Shown: piece by piece, positions 42,812 to 52,600 of the stretch
How positions within the stretch are numbered: position 1 is the first letter of the stretch
Layout: each line of letters opens with the position of its first letter
NCBI GenBank assembly: GCA_016185395.1
Contig: JACPNR010000014.1
Coordinates: 1 to 64,000 of the forward strand
Direction of reading: 5' to 3'
Source of the DNA: Candidatus Korobacter versatilis
GTDB lineage: Bacteria > Acidobacteriota > Terriglobia > Terriglobales > Acidobacteriaceae
DNA: 64,000 bases
Translations under genes and position numbers: made by a program
Notes under the pieces: model-generated
What the model saw: only the letters and a program-made list of their open reading frames with translations
The model's database searches: none
Told to the model about the DNA's origin: nothing

Positions 42812-43515
42812 GCGCCGTGAGCGAAGGGGCAGACAAGCGTTTGGTGATCGCCATCGACGGTCCGGCGGGCGCGGGCAAGAGCACCATCGCGTCGCGCCTC
42901 GCGCGCACGCTGGGATACGTCAACCTGGAGAGTGGCGCGATGTATCGCGCCCTCGCGCTCAAGGCCATCGAAGGCGATGTGGGCTTCGACGATGAGGACG
43001 CGCTGGTGAAGCTGGCGGAGAAGTCGCGCATCCAGTTGGAGCCGACGTTGGGCGGAAACCGCGTGCTGCTCGACGGGCACGAAGTGAGCCAGCGGATACG
43101 GGAGCTGGACGTGACCGACGCGGCTTCAAAAGTGAGCGTGCACCCGCGAGTGCGGCAATGGATGGTGGAGCACCAGCGGGCGCTCGGGCAACAAGGCGGC
43201 GTCATTATGGAAGGCCGCGATATCGGCACTAAGGTCTTTCCTGATGCGGACTTAAAGATATTCCTCGATGCCGATGCCGCGGTCCGCGGCGACCGGCGTT
43301 ACCGCCAGCAGCCGCAGACCGCGGAGATCAAGCCCGAGAGTGTGGTCGCCGAACTGCGAGAGCGCGACCGTCGCGATCGCGAGCGGGCGGCCTCGCCGCT
43401 GGTGCCGGCTGCCGATGCCGTGGTCATCGACTCGACCAAGCTTGGTATCGATGAAGTCCTGGACCGGATCGGGCACCTCATCGCCGAAAAACGGGCCCAA
43501 GGCGGCCGTCCCTGA
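42808..43515 (+). CDS. cmk: Cytidylate kinase
   Basis: 235 residues from GTG 42808 (overlaps the upstream TGA; GTG 42817 is an alternative). P-loop AIDGPAGAGKSTIASRLARTLGY, LESGAMYRALALKAI, VIMEGRDIGTKVFPDADLKIFLDAD and the lid/LID-like RRYRQQ are the standard CMP/dCMP kinase signatures. It phosphorylates CMP and dCMP. It is translationally coupled to the AlkZ-like gene. Confidence 0.95.
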   Translation: MSAVSEGADKRLVIAIDGPAGAGKSTIASRLARTLGYVNLESGAMYRALALKAIEGDVGFDDEDALVKLAEKSRIQLEPTLGGNRVLLDGHEVSQRIRELDVTDAASKVSVHPRVRQWMVEHQRALGQQGGVIMEGRDIGTKVFPDADLKIFLDADAAVRGDRRYRQQPQTAEIKPESVVAELRERDRRDRERAASPLVPAADAVVIDSTKLGIDEVLDRIGHLIAEKRAQGGRP

Positions 43516-43662
43516 GGCGGAGTGTGGCGCGATTGTCCGCAAGAAATCGCTCGCTTTCCCCGCCCTTTTCTAGTAAATAACTACCCCAGCCCAGGTGAAA
43601 TCCTGACAGTTACTCCCCCCTGTCGGACTCCAGTCGGTTTGGTGTCTGCGCAGGGGTCGTGT

Positions 43663-43685
43663 TGCCGTTCCGAGGCGGAACGGCA
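43663..43685 (+). promoter_or_regulatory. Leader hairpin of the HEAT-GT2 operon
   Basis: 9-bp perfect stem TGCCGTTCC / GGAACGGCA with loop GAGGC in the 225-bp leader, 55 nt before the TTG start of the HEAT-repeat gene. There is no T run, so it is not a simple terminator; no known riboswitch was recognised in the leader. Confidence 0.4.
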
Positions 43686-43740
43686 CGACGGAACGTGGGG
43701 CCGTCAGGTTTTTCGGCCGTACACCACAAGGGAGCGTTAC

Positions 43741-45255
43741 TTGCTTTTTATCGAGGACCTTGCCTCGCTCGTGCTGTGGTTATTGGCCACAGTCGTGAGC
43801 GTGAATCTGTTGTTCCTGATGTTTATCTTCTACCGCCGCCTGGGTCGTAAGCGGTATTACGAAGATAAGGACGCGGCACGCTCGCGCTATACCCGCGTGA
43901 TCTCCGAATTCGTGGACAACGAGATCAACGTGGAGCGCGCCATCGTGCTGCTCGACGAAGCCAGCACGCGCGCCGAGCACGATGCGGTGCAGGAGATGCT
44001 GCTGGCGCAGGAAGACGCTAATAACGCCGAGCGCATCTCGCAAGTCTTCTTCGGCTTGGGCTACGTGGAACGCTGGTCGCGGCAGGTGTTCGGCCGCCGC
44101 CGCACCAAGGCGTTGATCGAGCGCTCGATGCGCCGCGAAAAGGCGTCGATCTCGACGACGGTGGACCGCGGTGTGCTGGCTTCCATCGGCAAGATACGCG
44201 TGTTTGCCGTGCCGCGCGCGATGGCGCTCGAGGCCCTGGGACGCCTGGCACCGGAGTACGCGCAGGTATTCATCGCGGAAGGTTTGCATGATGCCTCGCC
44301 GGAAGTGCGCCGCGTGGCCATCGCCGCGATGGGGCGCAACCGCCACCCCGCCGCCATCCCCTTGCTGTTTGAAGAGCTGCTCAAAGCCGTGGAGATGAAG
44401 AACGACGTCTCGCTGCGCTCTACTAAGTCGGCGCTGGTCTGCTACACCATGGAAGACCTCGGCCATTTCGTGCCGTATCTTTCGCACCCCAACCGGCGCA
44501 TGCGCTTCTTCGTGGTGGATACCGTGCGCGAGATCTGCAACAAGGCCTCGCGCAACATGCTGCTCAACAAGAACGATTTCCCGCAGGAGCTGTACGACGC
44601 CTTCCTCGAGAGCGCGACGCGTGACGAGTTCGCCGACGTGCGGGCGCGTTGCGGCGCGGTCATCAAGCACTTCCGCGACAAGCGCGCGCTCGCGGCGCTG
44701 CGCGCGCTGCTGACCGACGAGAACGATTTTGTCCGGCTGCATTCGGTGCGCGCCTGCCAGGACCGTTATTACGCGGAACTCGTCCCCGACATGGTGCGTC
44801 GGCTTTCGGACACGCGCTGGCGCGTGCGCGAGGCGGCGGTGAAGGCGCTCGCCTCTTTCGGGACGTCCGGCTCGAACGAGCTCTACAAGTACTTCATCAA
44901 CACCAAAGACCAGTACGTGAGCGAGCAGATCTCGGAAGAGATCCAACGCTCCGGCCTCACGGCAGACATGGTGGCGGCGCTGGCGCACGGCGGCGAAGAC
45001 CGCGACCTGGCGATGGCGGTGGCCAAGAAGCTGGTGCTGATGGGCAAAGCGTCCCTGCTGACGGCGGCGGTCGCCGGCCTGACGCAGCCCGAGCCGCGCA
45101 TCCTGCTGATGGACGCGCTCATGCTCGCGCCCACCGAAGAATTCCTCGCGGTCATGGAAGTGATCGCCAACAACGACGGCGGACCGGTGGGCGACAAGGC
45201 CCGCAGCCTGCTGCAAGCCGCGGAACAGCGCGCCGTAGGGGCGGGGACAAATTAG
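43741..45255 (+). CDS. Membrane-anchored HEAT-repeat protein
   Basis: 504 residues from TTG 43741 (GGGAG 6 nt upstream; longer upstream frames have no ribosome site). One N-terminal TM helix (LFIEDLASLVLWLLATVVSVNLLFLMFIFY), a basic stop-transfer patch, then HEAT-type alpha-alpha repeats over most of the protein (MALEALGRLAPEYAQVFIAEGLHDASPEVRRVAIAAMGR, DTRWRVREAAVKALASFG). HEAT scaffolds bind other proteins. It is the first gene of a four-gene operon, 2 bp before the GT2 synthase, and could hold the synthase complex together or take the place of an accessory subunit such as PgaD. Not a recognised named protein. Confidence 0.88.
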   Translation: MLFIEDLASLVLWLLATVVSVNLLFLMFIFYRRLGRKRYYEDKDAARSRYTRVISEFVDNEINVERAIVLLDEASTRAEHDAVQEMLLAQEDANNAERISQVFFGLGYVERWSRQVFGRRRTKALIERSMRREKASISTTVDRGVLASIGKIRVFAVPRAMALEALGRLAPEYAQVFIAEGLHDASPEVRRVAIAAMGRNRHPAAIPLLFEELLKAVEMKNDVSLRSTKSALVCYTMEDLGHFVPYLSHPNRRMRFFVVDTVREICNKASRNMLLNKNDFPQELYDAFLESATRDEFADVRARCGAVIKHFRDKRALAALRALLTDENDFVRLHSVRACQDRYYAELVPDMVRRLSDTRWRVREAAVKALASFGTSGSNELYKYFINTKDQYVSEQISEEIQRSGLTADMVAALAHGGEDRDLAMAVAKKLVLMGKASLLTAAVAGLTQPEPRILLMDALMLAPTEEFLAVMEVIANNDGGPVGDKARSLLQAAEQRAVGAGTN

Positions 45256-45257
45256 CC

Positions 45258-46691
45258 ATGCATAGCGCAGTGCTCCACTTCTTCGATTACGTGAACGCCA
45301 TCATCCTGGTGTATTTCCTGGTGACCAACGTGGTCTACACCGTGCTGATGGTCTTCTCGCTGTACACGGTGAGCATGCACGCCAAGTCGGCGGCGCATGG
45401 CGCGTACGCCGACCTGCTCGAATCCCCGGTCACGCCGCCGGTGGCGCTCATCGTTCCCGCGCATAACGAAGAAGACGCCATCGTGCAGACGGTGATGTCG
45501 CTGCTCGAGATCCAATATCCGGAAAAAGAAGTGATCGTGGTCGACGATGGTTCGACCGATGGCACGGTCGACAAGCTGGTGCAGAAATTCCACCTGCTGC
45601 GCATGGACCTTATTTACCGCCCGCAGGCGACCTGCAAGCCGGTGTTCGCGTTCTATTTCAATCCCGAGCGGCCGGAGCTGATCCTGATCTCGAAGGAGAA
45701 CGGCGGCAAGGCCGACGCGCTCAACGCGGGCATCAACATGGCGCGCAGCCCGTACTTCTGCACCGTGGACGCGGACTCGATCATCGAGCCGCAAGCGCTG
45801 CTCCGCCTGATGGCGCCGGTGGTCGAATCCACGGTGAACACCATCGTGAGCGGCGGCGTGGTGCGCATCGCCAACGGCTGCACCCTGCGCAACGGCCGCA
45901 TCGTCGACGTGAACCTTCCCAAGACCTGGCTGGAACGCTGCCAGGTGGTGGAGTACATCCGCACGTTCCTCTTCGGGCGTCCGGGATGGAACTTCCTGAA
46001 CGCCACATTCATCTGCTCGGGCGCGTTCTGCCTGCTGCATCGCGAGACGGTGCTCGAGGCGGGCGGGTTCTCGCGCGACACGGTGACCGAAGACATCGAC
46101 ATCATCGCGACGCTGCACCGCTTCTGCAAGAAGAACCATCGCCAGTACCGCATGGTGTTCACCACCGACCCCATTTGCTGGACCGAGGCGCCGCACACCG
46201 TGGGGATGCTGGCGCGGCAACGCCGCCGCTGGCAGCTCGGCCTGATGCAGACGGTGATGAAGCACAACGACATGATCTTCAGCCCGCGCTACGGGATGAT
46301 GGGACTGGCCAGCATGCCGTTCCACGCCTACGTCGAAGCGCTGGGCTGCGTGATCGAGGCCTTCGGCACCATCCTCATCCCGTTCACCTTCCTGGTGGGC
46401 GCGATGCCGTTCTCGTTGTTCCTGCTGCTCATGTTCCTGGCCTTCGGCTACGGCACGCTGCTCTCCGTGGGCTCGGTGCTGCTCGAGGAGACCACGCTGC
46501 GGCGCTATCCCAAGGTGCGCGACGTCCTGATGCTGGTCCTGTTCGCCATGATCGAGAACGTGGGATACCGGCAGATGGTCACGCTGTTCCGCGCGCAGGG
46601 CGTGATCCAGTACTTCACTGGATTGAACAAGTGGGAGTTGGTCGTGCACAAGGGATTCGAGAGCCGCGTATTGGTGGAAGATGAAGTTTAA
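45258..46691 (+). CDS. Processive family-2 glycosyltransferase (synthase type)
   Basis: 477 residues with one N-terminal and three or four C-terminal TM segments around a GT-A domain. The full processive-synthase motif set is present: VVDDGSTDGT (D), VDADS (DxD), VTEDIDI (TED base) and RQRRRWQLG (Q/RxxRW). PgaC, hyaluronan synthase and NfrB share this layout: they polymerise a sugar from UDP-donors at the cytoplasmic face and push it through the membrane. The product here is unknown. Its stop overlaps the next gene by 11 bp, and the preceding gene ends 2 bp upstream. Confidence 0.93.
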   Translation: MHSAVLHFFDYVNAIILVYFLVTNVVYTVLMVFSLYTVSMHAKSAAHGAYADLLESPVTPPVALIVPAHNEEDAIVQTVMSLLEIQYPEKEVIVVDDGSTDGTVDKLVQKFHLLRMDLIYRPQATCKPVFAFYFNPERPELILISKENGGKADALNAGINMARSPYFCTVDADSIIEPQALLRLMAPVVESTVNTIVSGGVVRIANGCTLRNGRIVDVNLPKTWLERCQVVEYIRTFLFGRPGWNFLNATFICSGAFCLLHRETVLEAGGFSRDTVTEDIDIIATLHRFCKKNHRQYRMVFTTDPICWTEAPHTVGMLARQRRRWQLGLMQTVMKHNDMIFSPRYGMMGLASMPFHAYVEALGCVIEAFGTILIPFTFLVGAMPFSLFLLLMFLAFGYGTLLSVGSVLLEETTLRRYPKVRDVLMLVLFAMIENVGYRQMVTLFRAQGVIQYFTGLNKWELVVHKGFESRVLVEDEV

Positions 46692-49602
46692 GGCTTGGTT
46701 CACAAACCGCGTGGTCATCGGCATGGTGCTGTTCTTCGTCATCATGGCGATGTGGGAGTTCAAGTGGAAGCCGCAGTACCGGCCCTTCTACGAGAACGGC
46801 GTGGCGAGTTACCAGAAGGGCCGGTACTCTGACGCGCTCGAGGAGTTGAACCGCGCTTACTCGGTGGCGCCGAATGCGCTCGACGTGATCGTGATGCTGG
46901 GCTGGACGAACCTCAAGCTCAACCACTTTGAAGACGCGCGCTTCTACTTCGATCGCGCGCTGCGCATCGATCCCCGCACGGAAGAGGCGCAGATCGGCGC
47001 GAGTTTCGTGGCGCTCGAGACCGGGCGCGGGAAGATCGATTACGCGCTGCTGAACAAGATGCTCGGCCGTCGCGGGCAGGACCCGAACGTCCGCATCCTC
47101 GCGGCCGGCGCGCTGGTGCAGCAAGGCAAGAACCTGGAAGCGGCGGCGATCTATCAGCAGTTGCTGCACGACCGCGACTACGGCAAGGCCTCGCAGATCG
47201 CGCTCGAAGAGCTGGTCGGCAACAAAGGCTTCAATGACCCGGTGCCCTCCGTGCTGCCCGAGATCAAGCGGCCGGCGCAGACGCAAGTGCACTTCCGTTC
47301 GGCCGATGGTTCTATCTGGAGACTGAACGGGAGCACGTGGGAAAAGTTTTACGTCAACGGCATCAACCTCGGGCCGGGCGCGCCGGGCTTCTTCCCCTCG
47401 AAGCCGCCGAGCGAAGGGCTGATGTACAAGGAGTGGATCGACGACGCTTCGCGCGCCAACGCGAACGTCATCCGCCTGTACACGCTGCTGCCGCCCGGCT
47501 TCTACCGCGCCTACAAGCACTACCTGGATGGCGGCGGCAAGATGCAGTTGATGCAGCAGGTGTGGATCGGCGACCCGCCGAACAAGGACCTCTACGATCC
47601 GAAGTTCGTGGAAGAGACCAAGGCCGAGATCCGCTACGTGATCGACGCGGTGCACGGCCACGGCGACATCCCGCCGCATCGCGCCCGCGGCAACGGCATC
47701 TACGAGAACGATATTTCCGCCAACGTGGCAGGGTATCTCTTCGGCCGCGAGCTCGAGCCTTCGGTCGCGCAGCAGACCAACGTGATCAACGGCGGCAAAT
47801 CGAAGCTCGACGGCAAGTTCATCTCGGTGCAGCGCGCGACCGCGACCGAAGTGTGGTTCGCCGAGATGCTCGACTATCTCGTCGCCTACGAGTACGACAC
47901 TTACAACTGGCAGCATCCCGTGGCCATCGTCAACTGGCCGCCGATGGACCCGCTCACGCACCCCACCGAAGCGACCAACTTGGAAGAGGTGAAGTTCCGC
48001 ATCCGCAAGGGTGAACAGCTCTCCATCCCCAAGGGGCTCGAGGACGACAACGACGCCACCGCCATCGACGAAGCCAAGTACCGCGCGACTGGCGCGCTCT
48101 ATGCCGGCTTCTTCGCTTCCTACCACGTGTATCCCTACTATCCCGACTTTCTGCTGCTCGACCCGCAGTACCTGAGCGCGCGTGACTCGGAAGGGTTGAA
48201 CCCGGTCTACGGATACCTGAAGGACCTGCGCGCGCACATTCCGCACGCTTTGGTCATCACCGAGTACGGCATGCCGAGCTCGATGGGGATATCGCACTTC
48301 CATCCGTATGGATGGCACCACGGCGGGCACAACGAAGAGCAGCAAGCCCAGATCCTGGTGCGGCTGGGCAAGACCATCAAGGAGACGGGCTGCGCCGGCG
48401 GCGTGCTCTTCGAGCTGATGGACGAGTGGTACAAGCACAACTGGCTGACGGTGGACTTCGAGAGCCCCGTCGACCGCGCGAACCTGTGGCTCAACGACCT
48501 CGATCCGGAAAAGCGCTACGGCATCGTCGGCTTCCACACCAGCAACTGGAAATTGTTCACCGGTGATGCTGCCGCGTGGTCGGCGCTGCCGAAAGAGAAC
48601 ACGCTCTACACCTCGAGCACGGGCGCGAAGGCGTTCAACGATGGTTATGACGGCGCGCGCTCCATCCGCAGCGTGCAGGCGGCCACCGATGAGGGATACC
48701 TCTACCTGCGGCTGGCGCTCGCGTGCCTGGATTGTCCAGGGAAAGACCGCAAGAAGGACGCGAAGCCGGATTTCTCGAAGGCGATGTATGCGGTCGCCAT
48801 CAACACGATGCCGTCGTCGGCGGGGATCCGCCGCTTGCCCTTCGGCGAACTCGACGTGAAGAACGGCGCGAACTTCCTCCTGCTGCTCGGTGACCCTACC
48901 GCTACGCGGCTGCTGGTCGCCGATACCTACAACCCGTACCAGGTGCTGCCGAAGCCAGGCGTACCCAACGAGACGGAGATCAGCTACCGCCGCGGCTACA
49001 CGCCTTCGCTGCAGCAGCGCGGCACGTTCATGGACTTCGTGGTCGAGACGAACCGTCGCCGCTACGGCCGTGATGGCACGGCTTATCCGGGCACGCGCTA
49101 CAGCCGCAGCCTGTTGCGCTACGGCAATGGCGACGCGCAGGCGGCGGACTACGACTCGCTCGCCGAGTGGTTCGTGGACTCGAAGAACAAGGCCATCGTT
49201 GCCCGCATCCCGTGGGGCAAGCTGCTGATGACCGATCCCTCGAGCCGCGTGGCGTGGTTCGGGTTCGACGGCGCGCTCAACGCGCGCACGGCGTCGAGCT
49301 CCGGGGTGGACATCAGCGTTCTCGCGTTGAAACCAGGCGGCGCGCCGGACAACCTCACCGCCATGCAAGTGGCAATGTCGTTCCCGGCGCCTGCCGGTGG
49401 GGCCCTCGCGAATCCCGCGTCGCTCGCGATGAAGCCGTGGGAGACGGTGAAACCGGAACCGTATTTCAAGAAGGCCTATTACGCGATACAGAAAGAGTTT
49501 TTGGAGGAGCACAATGCAGAACCAACTGCTCCGGACGCTCGTACTCCTGCTTTACGTGCTGTCGGTGGTCGCGCCCGTAGTGGCGGCCCCGGCGGGCGGT
49601 AA
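46681..49602 (+). CDS. Membrane-anchored TPR protein fused to a glycosidase-like TIM barrel
   Basis: 973 residues. One TM helix at 10-28 (VVIGMVLFFVIMAMWEF), two or three TPRs (~37-180: YQKGRYSDALEELNRAYSVAPNALDVI), then a GH2/GH5-like barrel: FYVNGINLGPGAPGFFPSKPP, NANVIRLYTLLPPGFYRAY, AIVNWPPMDPLTHPTE, LVITEYGMPSSMG with a candidate nucleophile Glu, and VLFELMDEWYKHNW. The C-terminal ~330 residues add a beta-rich region. It would sit in the periplasm near the synthase and could trim or modify the nascent polymer, the job of PgaB or PelA elsewhere. The gene overlaps the next by 89 bp in another frame. Confidence 0.82.
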   Translation: MKFKAWFTNRVVIGMVLFFVIMAMWEFKWKPQYRPFYENGVASYQKGRYSDALEELNRAYSVAPNALDVIVMLGWTNLKLNHFEDARFYFDRALRIDPRTEEAQIGASFVALETGRGKIDYALLNKMLGRRGQDPNVRILAAGALVQQGKNLEAAAIYQQLLHDRDYGKASQIALEELVGNKGFNDPVPSVLPEIKRPAQTQVHFRSADGSIWRLNGSTWEKFYVNGINLGPGAPGFFPSKPPSEGLMYKEWIDDASRANANVIRLYTLLPPGFYRAYKHYLDGGGKMQLMQQVWIGDPPNKDLYDPKFVEETKAEIRYVIDAVHGHGDIPPHRARGNGIYENDISANVAGYLFGRELEPSVAQQTNVINGGKSKLDGKFISVQRATATEVWFAEMLDYLVAYEYDTYNWQHPVAIVNWPPMDPLTHPTEATNLEEVKFRIRKGEQLSIPKGLEDDNDATAIDEAKYRATGALYAGFFASYHVYPYYPDFLLLDPQYLSARDSEGLNPVYGYLKDLRAHIPHALVITEYGMPSSMGISHFHPYGWHHGGHNEEQQAQILVRLGKTIKETGCAGGVLFELMDEWYKHNWLTVDFESPVDRANLWLNDLDPEKRYGIVGFHTSNWKLFTGDAAAWSALPKENTLYTSSTGAKAFNDGYDGARSIRSVQAATDEGYLYLRLALACLDCPGKDRKKDAKPDFSKAMYAVAINTMPSSAGIRRLPFGELDVKNGANFLLLLGDPTATRLLVADTYNPYQVLPKPGVPNETEISYRRGYTPSLQQRGTFMDFVVETNRRRYGRDGTAYPGTRYSRSLLRYGNGDAQAADYDSLAEWFVDSKNKAIVARIPWGKLLMTDPSSRVAWFGFDGALNARTASSSGVDISVLALKPGGAPDNLTAMQVAMSFPAPAGGALANPASLAMKPWETVKPEPYFKKAYYAIQKEFLEEHNAEPTAPDARTPALRAVGGRARSGGPGGR

Positions 49603-52600
49603 GGCGGGAGATAAAGCGAACGTCGAGGAGCTGCTCCGAAAGGCGGACCAGGCCGCGCTGGAGGGCAAGCTGAACGTGGCACGTGCCGGGTACGAGCGCG
49701 CCATGGCGGCGGGGGCCGACCTCACCACCGATTACACGCGCGCCAGCAACCTGGGCATGATCTACATGAACGGCTCGCCGCGCGACTTCAAGAAGGCGGC
49801 GCGCTGGCTGGAGATCGCGTGGAAGATGCGTCCCACCGCCGACGACACCCGGCTGGCGCTGGCGCAGGCGCTCTCCTGGAGCGGCAAGCACGATGCCGCC
49901 ATCGAACATTTCCGCGCCCTGGTGAAGAAGAACCCGGACACCGCCGATTACAGCTCCGGCCTCGCCAACACGCTGTACTGGTCAGGGAAGAGCGACGAAG
50001 CCGTCGCCGTTTACGAGCGTTACCTGGAGCGCCGTCCCTCGAACCTGCCGATGCGGCTCGAGTACGCGCGTGTGCTCTCCTTCGCGCGCAAGCTCCCGGA
50101 ATCCACCCTGCAGTATCAAAGCGTCTTGCAGGCCGACCCGAACAACGTGCAGGCACAGATCGGCCTGGCGAAGATCGCTTCCTGGCAGGATGACTTCAAG
50201 GGCGCGCTCGACCGTTACAACAAGGTCCTGAAACGCCATCCCGACCTTTACGACGCCATCGTCGGCAAGGCCTACACCATTTACTGGATGGGCGGCCGCG
50301 ACCAGGAGGCCGTCGTGCTGTTCCAGGATGCGCTCAAGCGCAATCCGAACGACAAGGAAGTGCGCGCCACGCTCAAGGAGATGGGCGTGAAGAACGATGC
50401 CGGCAAGAAGGCGGCGGCGACCGAACAAGCCAAGGCGGAAACACCCGCGGTGCAGGCGCCGAAACCGGCAGCAGCGCCGGCGGAGACGGCCACAGTCCTG
50501 CAGCCGGAGACGTTCGATTCGCACCAGCGTCCACAGGCGCGCAACGTCATTGCGGTGATGATGGAGCAGGCGCAGGCGGCGGCGGATGCGCAGAACTACG
50601 TGGAAGCCATCCACCTGTATCACGAGATCTTGCAGCGCGAGCCACGGAATACCGCGGCGATGTTGCAGATCGCGCGCGTGCTCTCCTGGTCGCGCAACTT
50701 CCAGCAGTCGGCGCACGAATACGACCAGTTGTTGCAGATCGAGCCCGACAATATGCAGGCCCGCCTCGAGCGCGCCCGCGTGCTCTCCTGGGGAGAGAAC
50801 TACGAAGCCTCGGTGGACGAGTACAACCGCGTCATCAAGCAGGCCGAGGTGGCCAGGGCGCAACCTGCGCCGCAACCCGTCGTGAAGCCGGCGGTACAGC
50901 CGAAGCCGGTGGAGGTCGCGAAGCCGATCGAGCAACCGAAGCCGGTGGAAGTGGCGAAACCGATCGAGCAGCCGAAGCCGGTGGAAGTCGCGAACCCGGT
51001 CGAGCAGCCGAAGCCGGTGGAAGTCGCGAAGCCGATCGAGCAGCCGAAGCCGGTGGAAGTCGCGAAGCCGATCGAGCAGCCGAAGCCGGTGGAAGTCGCG
51101 AAGCCGGTCGAGCAGCCGAAGCCGGTGGAAGTGGCGAAGCCGGTCGAGCAGCCGAAGCCGGTGGAAGTGGCGAAGCCGATCGAGCAACCGAAGCCGGTGG
51201 AAGTCGCGAAGCCGGTCGAGCAGCCGAAGCCGGTAGAGGTCGCGAAGCCGATCGAGCAGCCGAAGCCGGTGGAGGTCGCGAAGCCGATCGAGCAGCCGAA
51301 GCCGGTGGAAGTGGCAAAGCCGATCGAGCAGCCAAAGCCAGTCGAAGTCGCAAAGCCGATCGAGCAGCCGAAGCCGGTTGAAGTCGCAAAGCCGATCGAG
51401 CAGCCGAAGCCAGTCGAAGTCGCAAAGCCGATCGAGCAGCCCAAGCCGGTGGAAGTGGCAAAGCCGATCGCGCAGCCCAAGCCGGTGGAAGTCGCAAAGC
51501 CGATCGCGCAGCCCAAGCCGGTGGAGGTCACCAAGCCGACCACGCCGGAACAACCGACGTCCGTGGAAGTGGCCACGACGACTACGCCCGAGCCGCAGCC
51601 GGAACCGGTCGAGCGCGCAGCGCCGGAAGTGGCTCCGGAGCCGCCGGCGACGAACATCGACGTGGTGCAGACGCGCCTCGAACTGGCGCGCGTGCTGGCG
51701 TGGTCGAAGCGCTACGGCGAATCGCTCGCGCAATTCAACGTCATCCTCCCGCCGGAGCAGAAGCCGGAGGCGAAGGACAAACCCATCCTGATCGAGAAAG
51801 CGAAAGTGCTTTCGTACGCGCGCAACTACGAGGAAGCGGTCAAGACGTATGACGTTGCGCTCGCGCTCGATCCCTCGGACATCGACGCGCGTCTCGGCAA
51901 AGGCCAGACGCTGTACTGGTGGGGACGCCTCGACCAGGCGGCGAACACGCTGCGCCCGCTGATGCAGGTGCAGGCGCTGACGCCGGAGACGAAGACGACC
52001 GCCGCCATCACCCTGGCAGGCGTGGAGCACAGCCGCGGCAAGAACTCGGCGGCGCTCAGCCTGCTCGACACCACGGGGACGACCAATGGCGACGCCAAGG
52101 ACCTGCGCCGCGACATCCGCGAGGGAACGCGGCCGGTGCTGCGCGTGGCTTTCGGATGGGAAGACGATCAGGAGGTGCCGGCGACCGCGCTGGTACCGCC
52201 CACGCCTCCGACTACCGTCCACCGCGAGCTGCGCTATTCCACTTCGCTCGCGTTCAACGTGACTCCCGACCTCCGCATGACGGTGGCGAACGTGGTGACG
52301 CACGGTACCACCTCGAACCCGCTCATCGGCCAATACGGCCACTCGGCAACCTCGTTCGAGACCGAGGCCTTGCTCGACTGGCGCGCGAACTCGTGGCTGG
52401 AGATGATCGTGGGCGCGGGTGCCGGCGGCACCGGCGCAGGTTCGGCGTGTAACTTTCAGACCTTCACGCCGGCCACCTGCGAGACGTTGTTCGGTTCACC
52501 GATGGGCGACCGCACGATGCAATTCGTCTACGACATCCACCCCATCATCACCAAGGGAGGGTTCCGCTTCGAGTTCGCGGCGGGGCGCCACATTGCGGAC

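Noticed and set aside
43516-43740. Leader of the HEAT-GT2 operon as a cyclic-di-GMP riboswitch
   Set aside because: A 9-bp hairpin is present but the conserved GEMM core and tetraloop-receptor sequences are not visible.
50900-51511. Regular 36-bp repeat as a possible CRISPR array
   Set aside because: Units are contiguous with no unique spacers and read in frame as protein.
49982-52342. 786-codon minus-strand frame with LLDRLRDFHRLR repeats
   Set aside because: Mirror of the PKPVEVAKPIEQ minisatellite on the coding strand; no start context.
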